Positions 7,547 to 18,300 of a DNA stretch of 64,000 bases are shown one piece after another. The position numbers and the translations under genes were made by a program. Numbering within the stretch: the first letter of the stretch is position 1; each line of letters begins with the position of its first letter. The notes beneath the pieces were generated by a model. It was not told the origin of the DNA. It saw only the letters and a program-made list of their open reading frames with translations, and searched no databases. The stretch spans positions 186,001 through 250,000 of the forward strand of contig CP074381.1 of assembly GCA_022041995.1 (NCBI GenBank), given 5' to 3'. Origin of the DNA: Cupriavidus necator (GTDB lineage: Bacteria; Pseudomonadota; Gammaproteobacteria; Burkholderiales; Burkholderiaceae).

Positions 7547-10500
7547 ATGAACCCATTCCAACGTGCGCGAGACGAAGCAAAAGCAACACGAGAAAAACTT
7601 GCCCCAGGAATGGCTGACACTGCCATTCCGGCAAAGAACCTTCTCGGTGCTGTCGAGGACGAGCTCGGCTTGGCTATCGAGCCCGTTGACCCGTCATACC
7701 CAGACCTCGGTGACGGTAGCGCAGTCCTGCAGCGTGAGCAGTTGTTCATTTATGTCAGCAACGAAATCCCGTTGTGGGGCGATATGTTCTGTGGCCTCGT
7801 TGCCCACGAACTCGGTCACTGGTTCCTTGACGCCACCAAAGCTCCATCGACGGTTGCTCATCTGAAGACTCTCTTTGGAAGTGACGGTTCGCCTGCCGTC
7901 ATGAAGGTGGAGGCGTACGGAGCCCGTGAGCGACAGGAGCTTCAAGCGAACGTCTACGCCAGAGAACTGCTGCTGCCACGCGACCTAGCGCGCAAGCTTG
8001 CGTTTAGTGGTGTGGGCCCAAGCAAGGTAGCTAAGGACCTTGGCATTCCACTGGAGTTTGCTCGTCAGCAGATGCTTGATGCGCTGCTGCTGCCAGACGC
8101 ACAGTCCACTACCAGCGTGCTGAATCCTCCGAGTCCCGACCAGCGCGCAGCCGCACGTGCCGAAGAGCGTGCTGCCAACGTAGTTGCCGGACCTGGAACA
8201 GGCAAGACGTCGACGCTCATCCACCGGGTCAAGTACCTCGTCGAAGAGAAGAAGGTCGAACCGAGCCAGATTCTCGTCCTGACGTTCACCAACAAAGCTG
8301 CTTTCGAACTCGTCGAGCGTCTGCGCGGCGCGGGCATCGACCGAGCGGCTGACATTTGGGCTGGCACTTTCCACGCATTCGGGCTTGAGTTCCTCCGCAA
8401 GTTCCACCAACGGTTCAAGCTGGAGCCCGACCTGCGAGTGGCCGATCGTCTAACGTCGATGACAATGCTCGCTGCGGGACTGCCGCAGCTGGATTTGAAC
8501 TACTACCTGCGGGTAGAGGACCCTTACGACTGGCTCAGCCCCGTCATCGAGGGTATCAAGCGCCTCAAAGAGGAGCTCGTTTCTCCTGACGCCTACCGCG
8601 AGTACGTCACAAAGCATCCGGCGGAGGATGCGGAGCTCCAACGCCGCCGAGAGGATGTGGCGACGCTCTATGAGGCGCATGAGGGGCTCCTGGCGCAGAG
8701 TCGGGCGGTTGACTTCGTTGATCTCATTTCAAAGCCGGCTCTGGCACTGAAGGCGGACCGCGCGCCGTTCACTGAGCTAGCCGATAGGTTTCAGTACATC
8801 CTTGTCGACGAGTATCAGGACGTCACCCAGGCAATGGTGGAGCTGTTGAGGCAGTTGGCGCAGAAAGCGAAGTCCATCTGGGTCGTGGGTGACGTTCGCC
8901 AAGCCATCCATCACTGGCGTGGCGCTTCGCTCAAGAGCTTGTTGAAGTTCGACGCCGAGTTCAAGGTGCACGCGGGTGGCACGAAGATTCAGCGCTACCC
9001 ACTCGACACCAACCGTCGCAGTGCCAAGGAAATTCTTGAGCTGGTGCAAGAGGTTGGTCGTCAGCACAAGCTCGAGGCCAGCATGCCGCTTGACAAGATG
9101 TCAGCGGCCAAAAGTGCCTGCGGCGAATTGCCCAAGGTCGTTACCTGCGCCAAGCGGGACGAACTCCTAAGCGCGGTCGTCGACAATATCGTCGCTCTGC
9201 AAAGAGCTGAGGTCCATTTCGGCCGCCAAGCTGTCTTGTGCAGAAACGGCAGCGATGTTCAGCAAGCGGCGGAGGTGCTCGCCTCCCGAGGGATTCCCGT
9301 CATCTACATTGGAGAGTTAGCTCAGCGGCCAGAGGTCAAGCGCCTACTTTGCTTGATGCAGCTTCTTGTGGAACGGCAGCCTCGAGCACTGTTGGGCCTG
9401 GTGGATGTTGCTGGATACGCGATGCCGGTGGCCGACATTCAGCGACTGCTGGAGGCAGCGAACGACGACGTGGCGTACCAGCGAGGTAGGTGGCTGGATG
9501 ACCCGCCACCGGGCCTTTCCGCGCCGGGCATGGGTGTCATCGCTAAGCTGAGTGAGCTGCTGAACGGGCGTCGCCACAGCTCCAACCCCTGGGCCTTCGT
9601 TTGCGACTTGCTGCTGGAGCATCACTTCTGCCGGCCAGCTTATGCAGACAAGTCCGTGAGCGCATGGGTGCAGCGCATCGCGCTGTGGCAATTTGCGTAC
9701 GCCGTTCGCAATGGGGACGGCGAAATGAAGGAGGCACGCCTATCGCGGTTCCTTATGCGTCAGCGCTTGCGGCAGCGCATCGGTGAAAGCTTCGTCGACC
9801 GCGAGCTACCACCCGAAGCCGGTGCTCTCGATGGCGTCCGACTTCTAACGGTGCATGGAAGCAAGGGGCTTGAGTTCGACGCGGTCCATGTGGCCTACGT
9901 CAACGCAAGCAGCTACGGCGCACAAGCGCCCACGTGGGTGCCACCGGAAAACGTGCTGGACATCGTTCCTCCGGAAGCGCTTGGCAGCAGCCAGGACGAG
10001 TACGACGTTGAATCTGCGGTCGAGCGAAACAATTTGCTGTACGTCGCGGTCTCGCGAGCCAGGCGCCATCTCTACATCTATCAGGAGAACGAGTTCGGCG
10101 ACGACACGCTCGCCCCGCAGCTCCAGCACTTCCCTCGCAAGTTCACCCCGGTTCGGTACAGCGGCTCGGCTATCAGGGTGGCTGCCGTGGCACCACACCG
10201 GGCATTCACGCCGCCAGGCGTCGTGAAGTTTGAGCACTTCGACACCTATGCGATGTGCTCGCTTCAGTATTGGTACTCGCAGGTCATGGGGCTCACGAGC
10301 GAAGCTGACATCGACATTTCCCTGCGAGCGCGTTGGGCAGTCATGAGCGCCTTGAAGGCGGTGGCCTCAGGCGAGCCCGGTGCGCCGGACGCGCAACTGC
10401 TTTCGGCGTGGGCAGAGCAAAAGCTTCCGTCCGACATTGCGGACCCTTCCCTTTGGCGAGACGCGACCTTCGCGTTCTCGCGAGGCCTTGACCTCATGCG

Positions 10501-10897
10501 CATGATTCTTGAAGAAGGCGGCCTATTTGCCGAACCCACCGCCGTCGTCGGCGGGGTAACCGTTCAGATGCCATGGGGCTTTGTCATCAAGGGGCCCTAC
10601 GCCACCGAGTTCGCGATGATGCGGTTCACACGTCGCCGCGTGTCGGATATGAAGACAGTGTTGAAGCCCATAATTCCCGGTCTAGACCTTCCCGGAACGA
10701 AGAAGCTGACTCTCAACCATGTGCTCTCCGACAAGGTCGACGACGTGCCAGGTGGGAAGAGGTTAGAGGCGACCAAGTCGTTCAAGGCAGCTGTCCGAAT
10801 GCTCGCGGGCGACACCCGACCTACGAAAGGTCGACACTGCGGCCGATGCGCCTACATGACCATCTGCCCGTCGGCACCGAGCTTGTCGCAATGCTGA
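7547..10897 (+). CDS. ImmA/IrrE peptidase - UvrD helicase - AddB-like nuclease fusion
   Basis: 1116 residues. Residues 1-150 are an ImmA/IrrE-type zinc peptidase: HELGH at 87-91, with the third-ligand region QELQANVYARELLLP near 130-144. An SF1A UvrD/PcrA helicase follows, with Walker A GPGTGKT (215-221), LVDEYQD, LDTNRRSAKEIL, VHGSKGLEFDAVH and YVAVSRARRH. The end resembles the AddB/Cas4-type PD-(D/E)XK domain with an iron-sulphur cluster: one Cys in YAMCSLQYW plus the terminal CGRCAYMTIC. I cannot find a clear nuclease acidic/Lys centre, so that part may be structural. The fusion suggests an enzyme that senses DNA ends and activates proteolysis, or the reverse. It is a strong defence candidate. 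Confidence 0.85.
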   Translation: MNPFQRARDEAKATREKLAPGMADTAIPAKNLLGAVEDELGLAIEPVDPSYPDLGDGSAVLQREQLFIYVSNEIPLWGDMFCGLVAHELGHWFLDATKAPSTVAHLKTLFGSDGSPAVMKVEAYGARERQELQANVYARELLLPRDLARKLAFSGVGPSKVAKDLGIPLEFARQQMLDALLLPDAQSTTSVLNPPSPDQRAAARAEERAANVVAGPGTGKTSTLIHRVKYLVEEKKVEPSQILVLTFTNKAAFELVERLRGAGIDRAADIWAGTFHAFGLEFLRKFHQRFKLEPDLRVADRLTSMTMLAAGLPQLDLNYYLRVEDPYDWLSPVIEGIKRLKEELVSPDAYREYVTKHPAEDAELQRRREDVATLYEAHEGLLAQSRAVDFVDLISKPALALKADRAPFTELADRFQYILVDEYQDVTQAMVELLRQLAQKAKSIWVVGDVRQAIHHWRGASLKSLLKFDAEFKVHAGGTKIQRYPLDTNRRSAKEILELVQEVGRQHKLEASMPLDKMSAAKSACGELPKVVTCAKRDELLSAVVDNIVALQRAEVHFGRQAVLCRNGSDVQQAAEVLASRGIPVIYIGELAQRPEVKRLLCLMQLLVERQPRALLGLVDVAGYAMPVADIQRLLEAANDDVAYQRGRWLDDPPPGLSAPGMGVIAKLSELLNGRRHSSNPWAFVCDLLLEHHFCRPAYADKSVSAWVQRIALWQFAYAVRNGDGEMKEARLSRFLMRQRLRQRIGESFVDRELPPEAGALDGVRLLTVHGSKGLEFDAVHVAYVNASSYGAQAPTWVPPENVLDIVPPEALGSSQDEYDVESAVERNNLLYVAVSRARRHLYIYQENEFGDDTLAPQLQHFPRKFTPVRYSGSAIRVAAVAPHRAFTPPGVVKFEHFDTYAMCSLQYWYSQVMGLTSEADIDISLRARWAVMSALKAVASGEPGAPDAQLLSAWAEQKLPSDIADPSLWRDATFAFSRGLDLMRMILEEGGLFAEPTAVVGGVTVQMPWGFVIKGPYATEFAMMRFTRRRVSDMKTVLKPIIPGLDLPGTKKLTLNHVLSDKVDDVPGGKRLEATKSFKAAVRMLAGDTRPTKGRHCGRCAYMTICPSAPSLSQC

Positions 10898-11537
10898 AAA
10901 GAGAACCACCACTCGTTCGCCCCGACACCTTTCTCACGGCAGCGACCACGCGGCGCCGTGGCTGAGTACACTTACCTTGCGGCTTCAAGGAAAAGAACCG
11001 CCTCAAAGCCCTCAGCGGTCGCAGGACCCCGGAGCGGGTCACCGGTACGTCCCATAGGCCTAGACTTGACGCCGTTCGCGACCTGGGTGCCCGCAGGCGT
11101 CGAAGGTGCCGATTTTGGCTGACTCCACCTCGTCGGACGCCCACTCCTCCTCCCACGAACTCGCGACTCAGGTCAAAGGTATACCGCTTTCCCGACTGCT
11201 CACAGGCGTTGTCGCCGCTGTCGCGCGAGCCTTCTCCGAGGGCATCAGTGGGAGCATTCCGGCGGCGGCCGCTGTCTGTTTTTGTTTGCTGTTGCGCAGG
11301 ACGAAAAGGGCGGATGTATTCAAGCAGAGTCACGATAAGTTGGCCTGACGGACAAAGTGTGAGATCCGACTTGTCCTGTAGGACTGCTGGGAAGTGGTAC
11401 ACGCGCGAGAACTACCATCGCATTTGAGCATTGGCAGCCACCGACTGGCATCGTTCCCATCGACCCCCCACTTCAAAAGGATTGACTGGAAGCGGACTTT
11501 GGCGCGAACTTCCGGTAGTCCGCCCAAAATCACCTCT
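10898..11537. other. Gene-free interval between the ImmA-helicase gene and the DUF6236 gene
   Basis: About 640 bp with open frames on both strands, but they are arginine- and serine-rich translations of no family I know. I see no tRNA, clear terminator hairpin or repeat. It may hold the promoter for the downstream gene. Confidence 0.5.
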
Positions 11538-12593
11538 ATGGCACAAGCACTCCACTACCCGACTATTGAATTCCACGACGTGGATGCACTCAAGCGATCG
11601 CTCTTGATTTGGGATCGTGTTTTCCGAATCGTGCCGCAAAGTTACAAACCGACAGACCAAGCGGAAGTGCGTGTAGCAGTCTCGTCTGGCGCCGTTCAAA
11701 ACCTGCTGGTAGATGAGCAGGAAAAGGCTGAGGCTGCTAGGAGGTTTCTCGACTTTTATGCGGTGCGAGACAAGCCTACGACGCGGCTTGTCTGGCCAGC
11801 GGGTTTCTCCTCCGAGACATTCACGCGGATCAACCCCGAGAAGATTGACGCCAAGCTAGTGCCACTTTTCGAACAGCTCGCACACCGCCTCACGTCAGAT
11901 GGCTTTCTTGAAGTTCCTCACGAAATGGCTGGCGGCTACATGTTCTACTTGGCCGCATCCGTGGCAAACCGACGGGCGCTCGACTTGTCCACCGACACGT
12001 CGGACTACTGGGCCGTTGGCAGCTTTTTTGCCGCCAATGGAAACTTCACTGAACAAGTGTACGCTGAATCGGCAGATGCATATCTTGCCAATCTCGCGAT
12101 CGACGATCTATTGCCGAACTCTCTTGAAGGGGTCTCCATCGACGAGGTACTTCGCTTTCGTGAGGACTTCGCCGAACTGCGACATGACTTTCAGGCTGAG
12201 CTGAATAAGTTGAAAGGGGAGATAACTCGCTGCAACAACAAGAAGCACGCTAGGTACATCGTCGAGGACTTCATCAAACGATTCGAGAAGTCTAAAGACG
12301 AGTACCGGAAATCGCTGGATTTCTTCCGAAAGAGTGATATTTGCAGCCTTGTCTCCGTTGGGCTTCCGGTTGCCGCTTCGTTCTTGGCGCTTCCAATTTC
12401 GGCAGGCGCGGACCCGTACGCGCCGGTTCGTCTTGGCATGGGGCTGCTCTTCGGTGCGGTGTCTGCACTCGCAGCAAGGGAGATGATCAACAAGCAGCGA
12501 ACGGTCGCGTCATATCTCGTCGATGCGGAGCGGCTGACGCGTACGCCCTCCTGGTTACTCCACAGGAAGTTCGAAGAGTTCATTAACGACTAG
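11538..12593 (+). CDS. DUF6236-like protein with C-terminal membrane segments
   Basis: Taking the ATG at 11538 (MAQALHYPTIEFHDVD) gives 351 residues. The upstream extension to 11394 is basic and unlike a protein start. The N-terminal part (ALKRSLLIWDRVFRIVPQ) matches the opening I associate with DUF6236 proteins, which occur in defence and mobile regions. A charged helical stretch near residues 220-270 is probably coiled coil. Two hydrophobic segments follow (VSVGLPVAASFLALPIS and VRLGMGLLFGAVSALAA), so the C-terminus is probably membrane-anchored. Function is unknown; it stands alone on the plus strand, facing the McrA-like gene. Confidence 0.65.
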   Translation: MAQALHYPTIEFHDVDALKRSLLIWDRVFRIVPQSYKPTDQAEVRVAVSSGAVQNLLVDEQEKAEAARRFLDFYAVRDKPTTRLVWPAGFSSETFTRINPEKIDAKLVPLFEQLAHRLTSDGFLEVPHEMAGGYMFYLAASVANRRALDLSTDTSDYWAVGSFFAANGNFTEQVYAESADAYLANLAIDDLLPNSLEGVSIDEVLRFREDFAELRHDFQAELNKLKGEITRCNNKKHARYIVEDFIKRFEKSKDEYRKSLDFFRKSDICSLVSVGLPVAASFLALPISAGADPYAPVRLGMGLLFGAVSALAAREMINKQRTVASYLVDAERLTRTPSWLLHRKFEEFIND

Positions 12594-13343
12594 TCGACTG
12601 TGAGGCAACGGTGAGTCAGGATACTCACTACATGTACTACGTCCACTCAATTAATTATGGCAGCCCGGCTGCGAGCTCCCCTAAGAGCAGATGGCCTTGA
12701 GACGTGCTCTGTAGTCCATCGGTTCAAGTAGCAAGTTTGAGGATAGGCCGCCGCGTAGGATGAAAAGCTTTGGCAACGATGCGAAGTGGAAAACGCGATA
12801 CAGACAGAAGGCGTCCCCGGTTTCGTCTGAGAAGTCTTTCTCGTTGCGACTTACAACGAAAGGCGTGAGTGGTCCTCCGTTGGTCGTCTTGACCTCGATG
12901 AACCTCGCAAGCTCCGATGATTCGAAGGACAGGATGTCGTAGCCAGTGCCGTCTCCAAGCCGTTCGGATAGCCAGTCGATCTTTGTCGCGAGATCCGGCC
13001 TCTGTTCTTTCTCCAACCGCTCTCGTTCAAATCCGACCACCCACGCTTCGCCGCTGTGACCGAGCTTCCGATTGCGTTCGTCACGGGCCGCATAGTCATA
13101 CTTTCTTGGCAGGCGCGCGCTCTTCGGTGTTGGCTGCAGGACTTCGACGACAGGGGGTGTCACCAGTACGCTTGTGAAGAGTTGGTCGCCGGGATCCGTA
13201 GTTGACTCCAGATTATCCAAGACCGTCGACATGGGACCATCATTTGACGATATAAACTCAATGACAACCTGGCGTAACAGCTCCTGAAGATTCGTACGCG
13301 GCTTATATCTGAATCACCCCGGGAATCGAGGAGGCTGTTTTGT

Positions 13344-14198
13344 TTAAGTTGATGCCGGGGCCGCAGCGGTATCGCTGAGTTGCCGATAGTAGTTTGCCTC
13401 AGCTTCAGCCGGCGGGATATAGCCGAGGTATTCCATCAGGCGGTGGTTGTTGAACCAGGCCACCCATTCCAAGGTTGCAAGCTCCACGGCCTCGCGGGAT
13501 TTCCAGGGGCCACGCCTGTGGATCAGTTCGGCCTTGTACAGGCCATTGATGGTCTCAGCCAGTGCGTTGTCGTAGGAGTCACCGCGGCTGCCCACCGACG
13601 GCTCAATGCCGGCTTCAGAAAGCCTCTCGGTATAGCGAATGCTGACGTATTGCGATCCCCTGTCAGAATGGTGAATGAGCGTCCCGTCGTTGTCGGGATG
13701 GCGCGCGTAGAGCGCCTGCTCCAAGGCATCCAGAACGAAGTCCGTGGTCATCGAAGTGCTGACGCGCCAGCCAACAATACAGCGGGCGAACACGTCGATC
13801 ACGAAGGCCACGTACAGCCAGCCCTGCCAAGTCGAAACGTAGGTGAAATCACTCACCCACAGTTGGTTGGGCCGTGTGGCGTGGAACTGGCGCTTGACGC
13901 GATCCAGAGGGCACGGCACCGAGTCGTCGGCCACTGTGGTGCGCTTCTTCTTGCCCCGGCGCACCCCCGCCAGGCCAAGCTGCTTCATCAGCCGTTCGAC
14001 CGTGCAGCGCGCCACCGCCATGCCTTCCCGATTCATCTGTTTCCAGACTTTGTCCGCACCATAGACCTGCATATTGTCCTCCCAGACCCGCTTGATCGCA
14101 GGCCGCAGACGCTCATCGCGAATTGCACGGGCGCTACGTCGCGACGGATCACGAAGCCGTGCGGCATGGCGTCGGTAACACGACGGGGCAATCTGCAA
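13344..14198 (-). CDS. IS3-family transposase OrfB (DDE integrase core)
   Basis: 284 residues counted from the first ATG; coding actually continues upstream toward the frameshift zone near 14265. The HTH_21-like part (MQVYGADKVWKQMNREG) precedes an rve core. The DDE residues are seen in WVSDFTYVSTW, HHSDRGSQYVS and DSYDNALAETINGLYKAELI. It catalyses strand transfer as the OrfAB fusion. It looks intact, so the element may still be active. Confidence 0.92.
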   Translation of the reverse strand: MQIAPSCYRRHAARLRDPSRRSARAIRDERLRPAIKRVWEDNMQVYGADKVWKQMNREGMAVARCTVERLMKQLGLAGVRRGKKKRTTVADDSVPCPLDRVKRQFHATRPNQLWVSDFTYVSTWQGWLYVAFVIDVFARCIVGWRVSTSMTTDFVLDALEQALYARHPDNDGTLIHHSDRGSQYVSIRYTERLSEAGIEPSVGSRGDSYDNALAETINGLYKAELIHRRGPWKSREAVELATLEWVAWFNNHRLMEYLGYIPPAEAEANYYRQLSDTAAAPAST

Positions 14199-14254
14199 GA
14201 CTTTGCAGATCGGCTCGACCCCGAAGGCATCTCGATGCTCATCGACGAAGGCCT

Positions 14255-14578
14255 TCAGGACTTGAGCCGGCGGTCGAGCTCCGCCTGGGCGAAAAACGCA
14301 CTGGCCAGCTTCAAAATCTCATTGGCCCGGCGCAATTCCTTGACTTCACGCTCCAGCGCCTTGATGCGCTCTCGCTCTGCCGTCGTGACGCCGTCGCGTT
14401 CGCCGCTATCCACCTGGTCACGCTTGACCCATTTCAACAATGTATGGGCCGAGCACCCAATCTTTGGGGCGATGGCCTGGACCGCCGCCCATAGCGAAGG
14501 ATGCTCGCCGAGTTGCTCTCGCACCAGGCGAACAGCCCGATCTTGGACTTCGGGGGAATGCTTGATCTGCTTGTTCAT
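14255..14578 (-). CDS. IS3-family transposase OrfA
   Basis: 107 residues with an N-terminal helix-turn-helix ([15 protein letters not shown], then [15 protein letters not shown]) and a C-terminal leucine-zipper helix ([19 protein letters not shown]). OrfA binds the inverted repeats and, by -1 frameshifting, is normally joined to OrfB. A T-rich slippery run (GCGTTTTTCGCC on the minus strand) lies shortly before its stop. After it, the other frame continues as [15 protein letters not shown] into OrfB. Confidence 0.92.
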   Translation of the reverse strand: MNKQIKHSPEVQDRAVRLVREQLGEHPSLWAAVQAIAPKIGCSAHTLLKWVKRDQVDSGERDGVTTAERERIKALEREVKELRRANEILKLASAFFAQAELDRRLKS

Positions 14579-15300
14579 GGCTCCATTCTCGCAAGAGTTG
14601 GAGCCTCCTCAAAACCCGGGGCGATTCATATCCTTGAATGTAGGGAAGCCCCAACTGATGCAGGACCGCGGAGATGTTCTGGTGCTTAAGTTCGACGGCA
14701 CCCTTGCTTCGAATCTTGAGTAGTGACCGAAGGCGAGCGTTATGCTCGCTCTTGCTATACGGCAGCTGCTGGGATTCAGAAGACAGCATCTGGAAGTAGT
14801 CGCGCACCGTGGCCTCCACCTCTGCTCTGCTCCATTCCTGGCCAACACGCACCACCTCAAAGCCAAGGTCTGTGAGCACGCGTTCCACGGTTGCTTCGCC
14901 GCCGGAAAAGACGTCAGCGCTCAGTGGTCCTTCGTCAGGAAACGCATACCCGTAGGCAGCTCCCACAATCGCCTTCGAATCGTAGAGATCCCCTGTAAGG
15001 GGATCTCTGAGCATGTACTCCCGTGCCCTGCCGAACCCATATTTGTCCAGGAATGCTGTCCGCCCGAGCTGCATAAACTCTTCAAGTGCCAGCTTGACAG
15101 CATCAGGATCTTTCAGCTTATGAATGCTCATGGCTCCAAGAGGCCCATTTCCTCGGTGAGGGAGTTTCGATTATTGCGTGCAGGCAGTTTGTCGTCCATC
15201 CGAGTCCGCAAGGCGGCGATCTCTACTGAAGAGTGGTCGCTGCGCTGCCGATCCAGATGCTCGATGGTCGTACTCGTGCGCGATGTTCGTTTTCATCGAC

Positions 15301-18300
15301 CTACGACTCGAATATCAACTCCGGCAAGACGACTTCCCACTGCGCAGAACGAACAGCCCGCCTGAATCCTTCATCTTCATCATCCAATCTACGGATGATG
15401 ATGGCATGCACGCGCGCAGAGACACGGGCCAATCCCAGCGGCGGGGTGTAGCCACGCGACAATCGCCCGACCACGAGTTTGGATGACGAATCCATTAATT
15501 CCCATCGGTCGGTGTCGCGCCGTACCTCGAGCGTGCTACCGGGACGCAATGCTGAGATCGCTTGATGTATGGAATGGCTTGGAGCGAGGCGACCGGAGAA
15601 GCCGAGGTCCACGTCAGCTGGGGTGAGGCGCTGATATCGTCGAGAAAGCGCAGGCATCGGTTCTGGCAGAGCCACCGGTGAGCGCTGCATTATCGCGCTC
15701 GTAGCCGGAAGCGCATCGATCAGTTTGTTGCCGCCAGCTAAGCGGCAGAGTACGAGGAGGCTTTTTGCCCTCGTTACGGCGACGTAGTACAGTCGGCGGG
15801 GCGCGTCCTGGTCCTCGTTCTTTCCAACTCTTTCCCATCCGCCGTCGAGCACCACAACATAGTCGAATTCGAGGCCTTTTGAGCTGTGCGCGGTCAAAAG
15901 GAGAAGGCCGCTCTGGCGGCGTCTGGCTTCGCGGCCCCATTCTGCCAGCCACTCAATGAAGTGGCCAGCGGGCAACTCAACTCCTGTCGTCTCCAGTTCG
16001 TACGCGTGCGCCGCCTCGCGCAGCAATTCCCACCACGGGCCGTCGGCTTGCGTGTCCAGCCAGAGGTTGATTGCATGACTGTCAATGAGCTTCCGCTCGC
16101 TGCTGCGCAGCCACGCCAGAAGGGCCTGCGTTTCACGCAACTGCCAAAACTTTGTTGCCTCGTTGTCTGCCATCTGGACTGGAATGCCGAGGTGTTCGCA
16201 GTAAGCGCGAACCGGTTCCAGGTGCCGCCATTCGCGCGCGACCACCGCGCAGTTGCTCCATTTCCAGTCAGCGTCGAGCGCGGCCAGACGTTGTAGCTCA
16301 GTGATCGCCGCCAGTGCCTGCCGAGCTGTGGACTCACCCGCAGGCAGCACCTGGACCCGGCCCTGCGCGACTGGGTCGCGTACTTCCCAGGCGTCGCCTG
16401 CCGGCAGCCGCCGCCTGGCACGGTCGATGGTAATCGGATGTTCAGCCTTCATGCGTTCGGAAGCCGGTTGGATGAGGGCGTTTGCTACATCAATGATGTT
16501 GGCGCTCGAACGGTAGTTCTCGATCAAAAACTGCGGCTTGGCCTGGTAGTCGTCTGTAAAGCGGCGAATGAATTCCACCGATGCGCCATCGAAGCTGTAG
16601 ATGTTCTGGTCGTCATCGCCTACCGCGAAGAGGGTGAGCTTGTTTTCTTCATCTTGCAAAGTACGCCCTGCAAGCGCGGAGATCAACCGGTACTGCGCTG
16701 GGCCGATGTCCTGGTACTCGTCTACGAGAATCCAGCGAAAGCCCGCCAACAGTCGCTGGCGCTGCTCGTCCGCTTCCTCCGGCGCGAGGTCGGTACCGTC
16801 AAGCAGTTTGATAGCTTGCTCCAGCACTTCCTTGAATCGGTCGTCATTGACCTTGTCGGCCTGCCCGGCAAAGCTAACGCCCGCCAGACGCATGGCCAAC
16901 GAATGGCACGTCAGAACGGTGACACCCTTAGCATCGTCACCGATTAGGCCGGCAAGACGTCGGCGTATCTCCACGGCCGCATGACGGTTATAGGCGAGAG
17001 CCAGGATACCGTTTGGATTCTCGCGCCGCACGCGGACTAGATAGGCAATGCGGTGCACCAGAACGCGCGTCTTGCCAGATCCTGGGCCGGCAAGCACCAG
17101 CACATTGGTCTGCTCCCGGTCGTCGGTGACGATTTGCTTCTGTGCCGGATTGTTGAGCGCGTCCACGATCCGCTGCCAAGAATCCGGTGTGGTCTGTCGA
17201 GATAGCTCCTTTTCCCGATTGGGCAGCCAACGCAGAAGAAAGGCGTCCCGTGTTAAGCGGAAGTAGTCGTTGGCTAGCTCATAGGCCTCCGGCATGGCGT
17301 GGAGACCGCGCTGCGCGTACTCTCCCATCACATGGATCTGCGTGACCTGTTCGTCGTAGTGCAACTGCAGAGGCGTAAAGTCTGCTTTCAGGAAGCCGCG
17401 TTTGTCCGGTTCGAGCCGGATCGTCATCGCGGGCCGGAAGACCGCCAAGCCTTTGTTCAGGCGGATGACTTCCTGCTCGTGCAGCCACAGCAGAGCGCGG
17501 TCGAGTAGCTTGGCAGGTTCCTTGACCTGTCCACACAACGCCGGGTCGGCTTCCAATGCCGACAGAAGTTTGCCCAGCGTTGTCTCTGCCAGCAGGTCTG
17601 TGCCGCGGGCTGTAGGTGACAGGCAGGAGAGAAGATGCGCAAGTAAATGTCTCGCTGCGGCCCGGCGTAGATTCGCGGTTGAGGCTAGCTTGTCCCAAGG
17701 ACGTTGGAGCTGTATCTGGATGCTCTCTGCGTCCAGCCGCCGGATACGCATGCTGCCGACGCCGTTGTCTTCCGTGCGACCGTCATTGGAGATGCTGCGC
17801 ACGAGGCGCCAGATCTTTTCCGGCAGGGCATTGGGGTGTCCTTCGTCTTTCAAATGCTGAGCCGCGCGCCTCAAATGAAGCACGGAGGGCTCGTCCTTAT
17901 GAAGGTCTGGAGCCGCTTCTTGCAGCATTTGGATCAGAGTCTGCTCCATGGACTCCGTCTCCTCCAACCGCTTTGACGAGGAGCGTTCCACGGCAGTGTG
18001 GACGAAGGCGGTCAAAGCAGTGTCATTACTGGCAATGCCCAGACGCTCGAGGTCAAAGAGGGCGCCGCGGATCTTTTCGGCGCTGAGGCCAGAAATCCCC
18101 ATCAACTCGTCTGTGGAAATGCCCGCGTCGGCGCTGGCATCCAGCAATGCCCCCACCAGGGCCATCAGCTGCTGGCGATAGGCATCGGCCAGCGGTGTTC
18201 CAGCTAGTTTCTTCGTGGCTTCGTCGAGCGAGTTCACACGCAAAGACGAGGGAAAGATTTGAACCTGGTTTTCCTCGCGGGTTAGGAGGATGGCCTCCTC

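Larger units (their letters stand above)
13310..14628 (-). mobile_element. IS3-family insertion sequence, 1319 bp, with 4-bp target duplication
   Basis: Terminal inverted repeats are visible. The left end starts TGAATCACCCCGGG and the right end, read inward, starts TGAATCGCCCCGGG; both continue to GAGGAGGCT. The direct repeat TATC occurs at 13306-13309 and 14629-14632. Inside are overlapping-frame orfA and orfB typical of IS3 elements. The insertion lies inside a coding sequence and is clean, so it is recent enough for both ends and the duplication to be unblurred. Confidence 0.93.
12681..15131 (-). pseudogene. McrA-like head domain + DUF3883 protein, split by an IS3-family element
   Basis: Two pieces of one gene flank the IS. 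The 5' piece (15131-14629) encodes a ScoMcrA-like N-terminal head domain (DKYGFGRAREYMLRDPLTG). The 3' piece (13309-12681) encodes a DUF3883 nuclease-like domain with GDGTGYDILSFES and FIEVKTTNGG, a PD-(D/E)XK-like signature. Removing bases 13306-14628, that is the IS and one target repeat, restores one 375-residue frame reading IQGYKPRTNLQ across the junction. The gene follows the giant helicase on the same strand after 169 bp. Intact relatives are thought to act as modification-dependent nucleases. A short protein from an internal ATG at 13232 could still be made. Confidence 0.85.

Noticed and set aside
10821..11402. 193-residue minus-strand frame
   Set aside because: Arg/Ser-rich with no domain; overlaps the end of the helicase fusion gene; no ribosome site.
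13380..14723. Long plus-strand frame opposite the IS3 transposase
   Set aside because: It is antisense to clear OrfA/OrfB motifs and its translation has no recognisable domain.
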